From positions 8,447,001 through 8,511,000 of the forward strand of contig NZ_CP108067.1 of the NCBI RefSeq assembly GCF_036178145.1: a stretch of DNA of 64,000 nucleotides. Direction: 5' to 3'. Positions 1 to 7,650 of this stretch are shown in pieces; position 1 is the stretch's first letter, and each line of letters begins with the position of its first letter. A program made the position numbers and the translations under genes. The stretch comes from Streptomyces sp. NBC_00273 (GTDB lineage Bacteria; Actinomycetota; Actinomycetes; Streptomycetales; Streptomycetaceae). The notes under the pieces are model-generated. The model was given only the letters and a program-made list of their open reading frames with translations, was not told the origin of the DNA and searched no databases.

Positions 1-350
1 TCGACGCGTGGATCTGGTCCGTGCGCCTGACCAAGACCCGCTCGATCGCGGCGACCGCCTGCCGGGCGGGCCACGTGAAGGTCAACGGGGAGCGCGCCAA
101 GCCGGCGCAGCCCGTGCGCGCGGGGGACGAGGTACGGCTCTTCCACGCGGGGCGCGAGCGGATCGTCGTCGTCAAGCGGCCCGTGTCCAAGCGGGTCGGC
201 GCCCCGATCGCCGCCGAATGCCTGATCGACAACAGCCCGCCGCCGCCCACGCCCGTGGAGGCCGCCGTGGTCGGCATCCGCGACCGGGGGGCGGGCCGCC
301 CGACGAAGCGCGAGCGCCGCGAGATCGAAACCCTCCGCGGGCGCCCGTAG
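1..350 (+). CDS. S4-domain RNA-binding protein, Hsp15-like (5' partial)
   Basis: The reading frame is open from the window edge and starts with D-A-W-I-W-S-V-R-L-T-K-T-R, the beginning of an S4 domain, so the true start lies upstream. The S4 core (KTRS, then AGHVKVNGERAKPAQPVRAGDEV) matches Hsp15/YrfH-type proteins, which bind stalled or free 50S subunits. The C-terminus is basic (GRPTKRERREIETLRGR), as usual for the family. A GTG at 21 could be read as a start but would cut the S4 fold. It ends at TAG 348-350, about 86 bp before the convergent dhaM. Confidence 0.85.
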   Translation, partial: DAWIWSVRLTKTRSIAATACRAGHVKVNGERAKPAQPVRAGDEVRLFHAGRERIVVVKRPVSKRVGAPIAAECLIDNSPPPPTPVEAAVVGIRDRGAGRPTKRERREIETLRGRP

Positions 351-436
351 GGCCGCTGGGCCAGGTCGGCCTGCCCGCGGCTCCCGCGGTCAGGCCTTGC
401 GGTCGGTCGGCCCTTCCGGTCGGTCGGGCCCTCCGG

Positions 437-910
437 TCAGACCTTGCGGTACGTGTACGCGTCGGCGGCGGCCGCCGCGACCGCCGCCAGCGGGGCTCCG
501 GTGGACGCGGTCACGACCGCCGCCACCGCGCCCTCGACGAACGGTGCGTCCAACAGCAGCGAGTCGGGCGGGAGTTCGTCCTCCATCAGGAGGGCCTTCA
601 CCGTCAGCACCGAGCTGCCCAGGTCGGCCAGCAGAGCCACCCCGGCGCCCCGGTCCACCTCGCGGGCGGCCGTGAGGATCCGCTCCGTGCTCGTGCCGAG
701 GCCGCCGACTGCCGTGCCGCCCGCCGCGGCCACCAGGGCCACGGGTCCGCCGGCCGCCAGCTCGCGCGCCAGCTCCGCCACCGCCTCCGCGACCAGTGCG
801 CTGTGCGAAACCAGCACGATGCCGACCAGGGCCGGGCCGGGGGCGGATCCGGGGGCGGATCCGGGGCCGGAGTCGGAAGGGGAGTCGGGCGCCGCGTGCT
901 CGCCGGTCAC
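437..910 (-). CDS. dhaM: PTS-dependent dihydroxyacetone kinase, phosphotransferase subunit DhaM
   Basis: This 157-aa protein is a single EIIA-mannose-type domain. After a variable acidic N-terminus it reads VGIVLVSHSALVAEAV, where the His of VSHS is the residue expected to accept phosphate from HPr. The GLGTS and ADLGSS segments are conserved in DhaM. It relays phosphate from PEP via EI and HPr to ADP bound on DhaL. Its start overlaps the dhaL stop by 4 nt (ATGA, 907-910), which implies translational coupling. The long multidomain DhaM of E. coli carries extra HPr/EI domains that are absent here, the common actinobacterial form. Confidence 0.92.
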   Translation of the reverse strand: MTGEHAAPDSPSDSGPGSAPGSAPGPALVGIVLVSHSALVAEAVAELARELAAGGPVALVAAAGGTAVGGLGTSTERILTAAREVDRGAGVALLADLGSSVLTVKALLMEDELPPDSLLLDAPFVEGAVAAVVTASTGAPLAAVAAAAADAYTYRKV

Positions 911-1521
911 CGCGCGCCCGCCGATTCCGCCACGTCCGCCAGCGCCCCCAGCAGCAGCGCCGACGAGGTCGCCCCAGGATCCTGGTGGCCGATGCTCCGC
1001 TCGCCCAGGTAGCTGGCCCGCCCCTTGCGCGCCTGCATCGGAACCGTCGCCAGCGCCCCGTCCTCCGCCGCACTCCCGGCCGCCCGGTACGACGTACCCA
1101 ACGCGGCCACCCCCGGCACCAGCGCGTCCAGCATCGTCTTGTCCCCCGGCGCCGCACCGCCCAGCTGCGCCACCGCCCCGACCCCCTCGGACAGTGCCTC
1201 GCGCAGCTGGGCGTCGGACACCTCGGCCGACTCCCCGAGCGCCTTGCCCGTGCGCCGCAGCAGCGTCCCGTACAGCGGTCCCGACGCCCCGCCGACCGTC
1301 CCGATCAACGTCCTCCCGGCCAGCTGGAGCACCGCGCCCGGCGCCGCCGCCGGCGGCTCCGCCTCCAGGGCGGCGAGCACGGCCGTGAACCCCCGCAGCA
1401 GATTGCTCCCGTGGTCGGCGTCGCCGATGGGGGAGTCGAGCTCGGTCAGCCGGTCCGCCTCCCGTGCCACCGCGGCCGCGGCGGCCGCCATCCAGCGCCG
1501 GAAGAACTCTGCGTCACGCAC
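907..1521 (-). CDS. dhaL: Dihydroxyacetone kinase ADP-binding subunit DhaL
   Basis: The 204-aa product has the DhaL all-helical domain. The Mg-ADP loop IGDADHGSN (about residues 32-40) supplies the Asp ligands that hold nucleotide, and GGASGPLYG (about 77-85) is the second hallmark loop. It transfers the phosphate received from DhaM to dihydroxyacetone bound on DhaK. It starts with GTG, lies 51 bp after dhaK, and overlaps dhaM by 4 nt, so kLM form one operon. The gene order K-L-M is the usual actinobacterial one. Confidence 0.93.
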   Translation of the reverse strand: MRDAEFFRRWMAAAAAAVAREADRLTELDSPIGDADHGSNLLRGFTAVLAALEAEPPAAAPGAVLQLAGRTLIGTVGGASGPLYGTLLRRTGKALGESAEVSDAQLREALSEGVGAVAQLGGAAPGDKTMLDALVPGVAALGTSYRAAGSAAEDGALATVPMQARKGRASYLGERSIGHQDPGATSSALLLGALADVAESAGAR

Positions 1522-1572
1522 CGGATCTCCTCGCCTCGCACCCGTCTGGCCAGTCCCACCGACACCATACGT

Positions 1573-2577
1573 TCACAGCCCCCAGCGCAGCGCCGCGGTC
1601 CGGACGGGCGCGTCCCACAGCCGCAGCACCTCCTCGTCCGCCCGGCACAGCGTCACCGAACACCCCGCCATGTCCAGCGACGTGACGTAGTTGCCGACGA
1701 GCGCCCGTGCCACCGGCACACCCCGCTCGGCCAGCACCCGGGCCACCTCCGCGTGGAACCCGTACAGCTCCAGCAGCGGTGTCGCCCCCATCCCGTTGAC
1801 CAGTGCCAGCACCGGCCCGTCCGCCGGACCGATCCGGGCCAGCTCCTCCAGTACGGCGCCCACCGCCACCTCGGCGATCTCCCGCGCCGACATCATCGGG
1901 CGCCGCTCCCGGCCCGGTTCGCCGTGGATGCCGATGCCCAACTCCAGCTCCCCGTCCGGCAGGTCGAAGGTCGGGCTGCCCTTCGCGGGAGTGGTGCACG
2001 CGCTCAGCGCCACCCCGAAACTCCGCGAGCACGCATCGACCTGCCGGGCGAGCGCGGCGACCCGCTCCAGCGGCGCCCCCTCCTCGGCGGCCGCCCCGGC
2101 GATCTTCTCGACGAACAGGGTGGCCCCGGTGCCGCGGCGCCCTGCGGTGAACAGGCTGTCGGTCACCGCGACGTCGTCGTCGACCAGGACGCGCTCGATC
2201 CGCAGGCCGTCCTCCTCGGCGAGCTCTGCGGCCATCTCGAAGTTCAGCACGTCCCCGGTGTAGTTCTTGACCACGAACAGCACCCCCTGGCCGGAGTCCA
2301 CCGCCGCGGCCGCCCGCACCATCTGGTCGGGCACCGGCGAGGTGAACACCTCCCCGGGACACGCGGCCGACAGCATCCCGTACCCCACGAACCCGGCGTG
2401 CAGCGGTTCGTGCCCGGACCCGCCCCCGGACACCACCCCGACCCGCCCGCCCGACCGCGCGTCCCGCCGTACGACCACCCGCCGCTCCACGTCGACGTCC
2501 AGTTCGGGATGGGCGGCCGCCATCCCGCGCAGGGCGTCGGTGACCACGGTCTGCGGGCTGTTGATCAGCATTCTCAT
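1573..2577 (-). CDS. dhaK: Dihydroxyacetone kinase substrate-binding subunit DhaK
   Basis: This 334-aa protein begins MRMLIN, the usual DhaK N-terminus. It has GGGSGHEPLHAGFVGYGML (substrate loop), KNYTGDVLNFEMA, and GIGIHGEPG, whose His is expected to bind dihydroxyacetone covalently. I chose the ATG at 2577 because GGGAG lies 6 nt upstream; the ATG at 2583 would touch that ribosome site. It is the first gene of the dhaKLM operon, which phosphorylates dihydroxyacetone to DHAP using PEP through the PTS. No regulator of the operon is visible nearby; upstream lies the gene-poor scar at 2.6-4.3 kb. Confidence 0.94.
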   Translation of the reverse strand: MRMLINSPQTVVTDALRGMAAAHPELDVDVERRVVVRRDARSGGRVGVVSGGGSGHEPLHAGFVGYGMLSAACPGEVFTSPVPDQMVRAAAAVDSGQGVLFVVKNYTGDVLNFEMAAELAEEDGLRIERVLVDDDVAVTDSLFTAGRRGTGATLFVEKIAGAAAEEGAPLERVAALARQVDACSRSFGVALSACTTPAKGSPTFDLPDGELELGIGIHGEPGRERRPMMSAREIAEVAVGAVLEELARIGPADGPVLALVNGMGATPLLELYGFHAEVARVLAERGVPVARALVGNYVTSLDMAGCSVTLCRADEEVLRLWDAPVRTAALRWGL

Positions 2578-2583
2578 GGGCAT

Positions 2584-3391
2584 CTCCCGGTGAGGCTACA
2601 AGGTGACCCTCTGAGCAGTGTCTTTGCAGGTCAGAGTGGTTGAGTCCTGATGTTGATCTCGGTGGTCGAGTGCGTCTGAAAGCGGGTTCTGGCGGTATTG
2701 ATGCTGACCAACTGCTGACTTCTGTGATGACCCGTCAGGCGCCATGACGACTGCATACCGCTCGCTCCGACGGTAGGGCAGCCCACCCCGCAGCGACAGG
2801 CAGACGGTGGTCCCGGGCGTGGCACCCGGCTCAGGTCGAGCTGGCGGTGCCGCGCACGGTGGCCATGGCGATCGCGCTCGGCGTCGCGAACTCGAGGCTG
2901 CGCCGAGCAGCCAAGGCCATCTCGGGGCGGTCCCTGCCGTCGCAGCGGCTCAAGCGCTCAAGACGTTCGGGAACTGGAGCAAGCAGCCGAGGCGTGCGAT
3001 CCGTCGGTGGAGTGCGTGCGTGGTCGTCTGCTGGTGGCACAGCAGTTGAACCCACGGTGACCAGCGCAAACGGCAGTACGTACGGCTCCTTGGAGGGGGC
3101 TGGTCCGGACATGGTCCGGATCCTGGTCCCGGCGGCCTTCGGGCGGAGGCGATGCGGAGGTGATGGGGTGGGGTGGGACGTTCTGAGAGTGATCGGGAGG
3201 GGCGAGCTGTCGCACGGGGCAACCGAGGCGAACCCGAGCTGCGTACGGCCGTCGGATGCGGCCCGGCGCAGCTGTTGGAGCGGCTTTGCGGCGGCCTCGA
3301 TCACACGACGCGCCACCCTCGTTCACAGGGCCGGGTCGGATGGCGGAGGGCAGGCGCAGGCACCGTGCGGCGGATTGCGGCGGCGGCCGCG
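2584..3391. other. Gene-poor region with decayed sequence
   Basis: No convincing intact gene is present in about 800 bp. Base composition is less biased than in neighbouring genes, with AT-richer patches around 2620-2760. All open frames are short and lack family motifs. A stretch at about 2960-3055 reads DVRELEQAAEACDPSVECV in one plus-strand frame, which looks like the tail of a former protein that I could not assign. The first 100 bp should hold the dhaK promoter. Confidence 0.5.
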
Positions 3392-3490
3392 TCGCTTCTG
3401 TGCAGCTGGGCTCGGAGGCCGGAGCAGTGGCTCCCGGCGGACGCCCAGCCGACCTCGGCCGAGGTGACAATGGCCCGGCTGCGATGCCGC
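3392..3490 (+). pseudogene. Remnant of an FMN-dependent PPOX oxidoreductase gene
   Basis: About 33 codons read SLLCSWARRPEQWLPADAQP and onward TSAEVTMARLR. This is near-identical, at DNA and protein level, to the C-terminal part of the intact PPOX gene at 52242-52901 (SLLRSGAWKPEQWLPADAQP, then TSAEVTLAQLR). No start, N-terminal domain or proper end is present, so it is a broken fragment of a paralogue. It lies beside other remnants, marking this segment as a recombination or deletion scar. Confidence 0.8.
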
Positions 3491-3654
3491 AGTGTGCGGC
3501 GCGGAGGCCCGGCCGGGTCGGCGGCTGTCCGCCCTTCCTTCCGGTCCCGGGCGAAAGCAGTCCTCCGCCCGCCTGGGAACACGGCCGGCCCCGCCACAGC
3601 CCGTTCCCCCGGTCACGGGTGTTTGGCGCCGCCTGTCTGCGCTTCATGAGCAGT

Positions 3655-3881
3655 TCGGTGGTCAGGCCGTGCACGTGTACGGGGCCCGGGTCGCAGCCGG
3701 GGTTCAGCAGGGTCGTGAACTCGCCCGTCTGTTGACCGTCCGGCCCGAGAGTCACCACGGCGATCGACAGCACCCGGTCCCGCCTCGGTATCAGGCCCGA
3801 CGTCTCCACGTCCACCAGTGCCCAAGGAAAGGCGTAGCCGTTCGGATCAGCAGCGTTCAAGACGCTGGAAGCGAGAGTCAT
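3655..3881 (-). pseudogene. 5' fragment of a DEDDh 3'-5' exonuclease gene
   Basis: From the ATG at 3881 the frame reads MTLASSVLNAADPNGYAFPW, then VDVETSGLIPRRDRVLSIAVV, the first exonuclease motif (D-V-E-T) of DnaQ/epsilon-like DEDDh nucleases. It continues to HVHGLTTELL near 3665. After that the family similarity stops abruptly: motifs II and III are missing and the frame runs through unrelated sequence to about 2958. The first ~75 residues survive, so the gene is truncated. A short peptide could still be made, but it lacks the rest of the active site. Confidence 0.8.
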
Positions 3882-4341
3882 AGGAAGAACAACTATCCGG
3901 CCCGTAGGTCACTCTCAACCTGAATGCCGAGATTTCCCTTCCGTAACCAGATGGCCGCTGCGGCCGCCCGTGCTGAGCGGTCCGCCGAAGAGAGCGCGGG
4001 CAGCTCCCCAGTAGAACAAGCACACCACGAGGCCCGCGCCACAATCCGGTGAGCCCGGCAGTCGCCACGCTCACTCGCCGGCGCCGTCCTGACGATCCTC
4101 ATCGGCCAGGACGCGGCCAACGCGGGCCTTCTGACCTGCGGCCGCGCCAAACCAGGGCATGTTGATCAGCATCCTCATGCCGCTCCATCCGGTCTTCCGG
4201 CGGGTGTTCGGCTCGGGCTGGACCACCGGCGGACCCTCGCGGGCGGTCCGTCCGTCGCCACGATACGAGGCCGGGCGGCCCACCGGGAGGAAGCCGTGGC
4301 GCGAACCCGTGGCGGTCCCGCGCGCGGCGGCGACGCCGGTG
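3882..4341. other. Intergenic scar; no intact gene
   Basis: About 460 bp with only short, motif-free open frames. It includes a possible promoter for the truncated exonuclease just above 3881 and a dhaK-like fragment at 4161-4178. I see no RNA gene, repeat array or transposase. Confidence 0.5.
4161..4178 (-). pseudogene. Possible dhaK 5'-end remnant
   Basis: Six codons read MRMLIN, identical in protein to the start of the intact dhaK at 2577 and differing from it by a single third-position base. The flanking residues (M-P-W-F) then diverge. MRMLIN is characteristic of DhaK starts, so this may be a scrap of a second dhaK, but the match is very short and chance cannot be excluded. Confidence 0.35.
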
Positions 4342-4965
4342 TCAGGCGCCGCCGCCTTCGAAGGGCCAGGCCTGGATGTCGCGGTAGTGGATGGGGCCGG
4401 GGCCGCGGCCGGTGTTGCTCCCGACGAGGTGGAGGCGCCGGGTCTTCCACGGGCGGCCGGTGAACGCGTCGAGTCCGGTGGCGGCCTCCACCGCGCTCGT
4501 GGTGTCGTGGCGGCGGGAGCGCGCCAGTGTCAGGTGGGGGCGCAGGGGCCGGCCGTGGAAGGGGATGCCGCAGTCGGTGACCGCGGCGCGCACCTCGGAG
4601 GCGAGGAGGTGCAGCCCTTCGAGGTCTCCGTCGATCCCGGTCCACAGGACCCGCTCGTCGAAGTGCCCGCCGCCGCGCAGCGCGAGCCGCAGGGGCCGCC
4701 GGGCCCGGGCGAGCTCCGCGAGCGGCGGCCGCAGGAGTTCGAGGGCGGTGACCGGGAGCTCGCCGAGGAAGGCCAGGGTGATGTGCCAGTCCTCGATGCG
4801 GTTCCATCGCATGCGCGGGTACGCGGCGTAGGTCGGCTGCAGCCGCTGCTCCAGCTCTTCCTTCGCGTCGTCGGGCGGAGCCAGCGCTATGAACACGCGG
4901 ACGGTCGCTGCCTGGGTCTTTTCGTTCACGAGGTCTTCGTATCCTGTCCGGGCACGTTCCGTCAT
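4342..4965 (-). CDS. thpR: RNA 2',3'-cyclic phosphodiesterase (LigT/ThpR family)
   Basis: The 207-aa product carries the two H-x-T/S-x signatures of 2H phosphoesterases: HITLAF (about residue 62) and HLTLAR (about residue 146). It opens with VRVFIALAPPDDAKEEL, the typical LigT beginning. The enzyme hydrolyses 2',3'-cyclic phosphate RNA ends. The start is uncertain: the ATG at 4965 has GGAG directly against it, and in-frame GTG codons downstream (one at E-D-L-V-N-E) are alternatives. It lies 26 bp after the metallo-VWA gene on the same strand, so it may be its last operon member. Confidence 0.85.
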   Translation of the reverse strand: MTERARTGYEDLVNEKTQAATVRVFIALAPPDDAKEELEQRLQPTYAAYPRMRWNRIEDWHITLAFLGELPVTALELLRPPLAELARARRPLRLALRGGGHFDERVLWTGIDGDLEGLHLLASEVRAAVTDCGIPFHGRPLRPHLTLARSRRHDTTSAVEAATGLDAFTGRPWKTRRLHLVGSNTGRGPGPIHYRDIQAWPFEGGGA

Positions 4966-4991
4966 CTCCGGTCCGGCCCGGTGGATGCCGG

Positions 4992-6275
4992 TCAGCGGGC
5001 GCCCGGGGACCCGATGGTCACCACGCGGGCCCAGGCGGGCGGGGAGTTCGGCACGTAGTCGGGGTCGTCCTCGCGCCAACGGCTCCCCCGGTCCCGGTGG
5101 AAGATGCCCACCACCGTGCGGCACGGCGGTCGCGTGTCCGGCCAGGCCGTCTGCCCGTCCGTCAGGACCACGATCACGTCGGGCCGGGGTCCCGTACCGA
5201 GGGCCTTGGCGAATCCCGTGCGCAGATCCGTTCCTCCGCCACCCAGCAGCGGGATGCCCTCGCCGCTGCACAGCGGGTGCACGATCCGGGCCGCCGCATC
5301 GCACGGCACCACGCTGACCAGGTCGCTACGGCCGCCCACGGCGCGGGCGATCGCGGCGACCTCCAGCAGCGCACTGCCCAGCTCGTCGTCGCTGACCGAA
5401 CCGGAGGTGTCGATGACCACGCAGACCCGGGGCGGTCTGCGCCGCAGGCTCGGGAGCACGGCGCCGCGCAGCGCGGTCGAGCGCCGGGAGGGCCGGGCGT
5501 AGCTGTAGTCCTCGCCCGCGCCCGCACCGGAGGCCGCCGACCGGACCGCAGCGCCCAGCAGCTCCCGCCAGGGCTGCGGCGGGTGGAAGGCCTCCTCGGC
5601 CCACCGCCGCCACCCCGCGGGTGCGCTCCCCGGACGGCCGTTGATCCCCTGCGCCACCCGGAACCGGACCGCTTCCTGCTCCTGCGCGCCGAGGCCGTGC
5701 GCGCCGTCCGGCCCCAGGTCCCACTCGCGTTCCAGACCGTCGGCGCCGCTGCCGCAGTCCAGCCAGACCAGCTCCTGCGTCCGCGGTCCGAGCCTGAACT
5801 GCCGCAGGTAGTCCTCCATGAGCTCGCCCGGGGGCAGCCCCAGGTCCTGCGGCGTCAGCGCCCCTTGGGGACGTACCAGCCCCTCGCCGTACGCGTCGTC
5901 GTTGATCTCGCAGTCCGCGGCGATGTTCATCCGCAGCCGTTCGCCCGGGCCGGTCAGCCCGCGTTCCCGGGCGACCCGGTCACCGCGTCCGTGGTGGTCG
6001 CGCAGCAGGTGGGACACCTCGTGGACCCAGACCCCGGCGAGCTCCTCCACCGGTGTCCGGTCCACGAACCCCGGCGAGACGTAGCACCGCCAGTGGCGGT
6101 CGACGGCCATCGTCGGCACCTGCCGCGACTCCACGGCGTGCAGGGCGAACAGCGCCGTCGCCAGGTAGGGCCGGACCCGGGCGGCCTGCAGCCGGGCCGC
6201 GAAGAGCTTGTCGAGGTCCAGCGCCCCCGCCGGCCGTGCCCCCGCCCGCCGCGTGCCCGTCGTCGGTGCGCTCAT
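4992..6275 (-). CDS. DUF2201-type metallopeptidase-like protein with C-terminal VWA-like domain
   Basis: The 427-aa protein has an N-terminal zinc-peptidase-like domain with HEVSHLLRDHH (HExxH, about residues 90-100), followed by NIAADCEINDD. The C-terminal VWA-like domain has the metal-adhesion motif DTSGSVS (D-x-S-x-S, about residue 291) and later GGGGTDL and VVLTDGQT. Such proteins partner MoxR ATPases. The start (ATG 6275) overlaps the MoxR stop by 4 nt, so the two are made together. No signal peptide or membrane segment is seen, so it is probably cytosolic. Whether the HExxH is proteolytically active is unknown. Confidence 0.85.
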   Translation of the reverse strand: MSAPTTGTRRAGARPAGALDLDKLFAARLQAARVRPYLATALFALHAVESRQVPTMAVDRHWRCYVSPGFVDRTPVEELAGVWVHEVSHLLRDHHGRGDRVARERGLTGPGERLRMNIAADCEINDDAYGEGLVRPQGALTPQDLGLPPGELMEDYLRQFRLGPRTQELVWLDCGSGADGLEREWDLGPDGAHGLGAQEQEAVRFRVAQGINGRPGSAPAGWRRWAEEAFHPPQPWRELLGAAVRSAASGAGAGEDYSYARPSRRSTALRGAVLPSLRRRPPRVCVVIDTSGSVSDDELGSALLEVAAIARAVGGRSDLVSVVPCDAAARIVHPLCSGEGIPLLGGGGTDLRTGFAKALGTGPRPDVIVVLTDGQTAWPDTRPPCRTVVGIFHRDRGSRWREDDPDYVPNSPPAWARVVTIGSPGAR

Positions 6276-7546
6276 CGGCCGGCCCCCACCGGGTCCCCGG
6301 TCCGGGCCGCCGCCCGCTCCTGCGACAGGTCCGCCCGCCGGGACAGGGCCACTACTCCGGCGAGCCGCTCGATCGACTCCGGTACGTCCCAGTCCTCCTG
6401 GCGCAGCGCGGCGAGGGTGGTCGCGGGGACGACCACCAGGTCGGGGGCTCCGGTCTCCAGCGCCCGGACCAGCAGCGCCCACGCGGCGTCCCAGCGGGAC
6501 TTGTCCGGGCGCTTGCGGACCGCCGCCACCACTGCGTCGAGCGTGGCCTGGCGCCGGTCTCCCCGTTCGGGCAGGTCGGCGCCGGCCGGGTCGGCGAGCA
6601 GCTCCTCGGGGTCCGGCAGGTCCATCCGGTCCAAGGAGGCCAGCAGCTCCAGCCCCGGACCGTCCCCCACCGTGCCCCTGACCAGTAGGGAGAGCACCTC
6701 CCTGGAGGAGCCGGCCGCGTGGGCGAAGGCGAGCAGACGTATCGTCATGTCCCAGCTGCGGGGTGACGGCCAGGCGCCTCCCCGGCGGGTCTCGGTGCTG
6801 GGCAGCCGGTGCACGAGCGCGGGGCGGGTGGTGAGGAGCCTGCACACCGCCCGGCGGGCGCGGTCCACGGCCGCCGGAAGCTTCCCGGAGTCCAGGCGCG
6901 GCAGGGTCGCCCGGGGCCAGGTCCCGCCGAGCCCGCGCAGCACGACGTCGTGGTCGTGGGTCCACTGGAGGTGGACGAACCGGTTGGCGAGGGGCGGGCT
7001 CAGCTCCCAGCCGTCGGCCGCCGAGCCCCGCGGGTTGGCGGCGGCCACGATCCTTACGCCGGGCGGCAGTTGAAGCGAGCCGATCCGGCGTTCGAGGACG
7101 AGGCGGAGCAGGGCGGCCTGGACGGCCGGCGGCGCCGTGGACAGTTCGTCCAGGAACAGCAGCCCGCGTCCGGCCCGTACGAGTCGCACGGCCCAGTCCG
7201 GCGGGGCCATCGGAACGCCCTGTTCGGCGGGATCGTCTCCGACGACGGGCAGGCCGGAGAAGTCGGACGGCTCGTGCACGCTGGCGATCACGGTGGTCAG
7301 GGGTAGGTCGAGGCTCTCGGCGAGCTGCGTCAGGGCCGCCGTCTTGCCGATGCCGGGCTCACCCCACAGGAGCACCGGCAGGTCGGCGGCCACGGCCAGG
7401 GTCAGGGCCTCCAGTTGGTCGTCGGGGCGCGGTTCGGTGGTGGTGTCGCGCAGCAGGGCCAGCAGTTGCTCGGCGACGTCGAGCGCGGAGGGGGCGTCGA
7501 GCGGGGAGGGGGTGTCGGTGGTCGTGAACGGGGTGTGCGAGGGCAT
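6272..7546 (-). CDS. MoxR-family AAA+ ATPase
   Basis: The 424-aa protein has Walker A GEPGIGKT (about residues 61-68), Walker B LLFLDEL (about 128-134), sensor-type segment VAAANP and an arginine-finger region. MoxR ATPases act as chaperones that load metal or remodel a VWA partner, here the next gene. A ribosome site AGGTGA lies about 7 nt before the ATG. The C-terminal 150 residues are less conserved and helical. It is the second of three or four co-directional genes and is translationally coupled to the metallo-VWA gene. Confidence 0.9.
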   Translation of the reverse strand: MPSHTPFTTTDTPSPLDAPSALDVAEQLLALLRDTTTEPRPDDQLEALTLAVAADLPVLLWGEPGIGKTAALTQLAESLDLPLTTVIASVHEPSDFSGLPVVGDDPAEQGVPMAPPDWAVRLVRAGRGLLFLDELSTAPPAVQAALLRLVLERRIGSLQLPPGVRIVAAANPRGSAADGWELSPPLANRFVHLQWTHDHDVVLRGLGGTWPRATLPRLDSGKLPAAVDRARRAVCRLLTTRPALVHRLPSTETRRGGAWPSPRSWDMTIRLLAFAHAAGSSREVLSLLVRGTVGDGPGLELLASLDRMDLPDPEELLADPAGADLPERGDRRQATLDAVVAAVRKRPDKSRWDAAWALLVRALETGAPDLVVVPATTLAALRQEDWDVPESIERLAGVVALSRRADLSQERAAARTGDPVGAGR

Positions 7547-7650
7547 GGGTGATCACCTGTGTGGGTTCGTGAGGAACGGGGGCGGTCCGGGGGACCGGGG
7601 GAGAGGAGGAGGGAGATCCGGGAGAGGACGAGGGGCGAGAAGGCCCGGGG

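Noticed and set aside
796..2643. Plus-strand 615-codon frame opposite dhaK/dhaL
   Set aside because: Arg/Pro/His-rich shadow of the dha operon with no domain.
2631..2825. Short minus-strand ORF resembling a mobile-element scrap
   Set aside because: AT-richer sequence but no transposase or integrase motif and no flanking inverted repeats.
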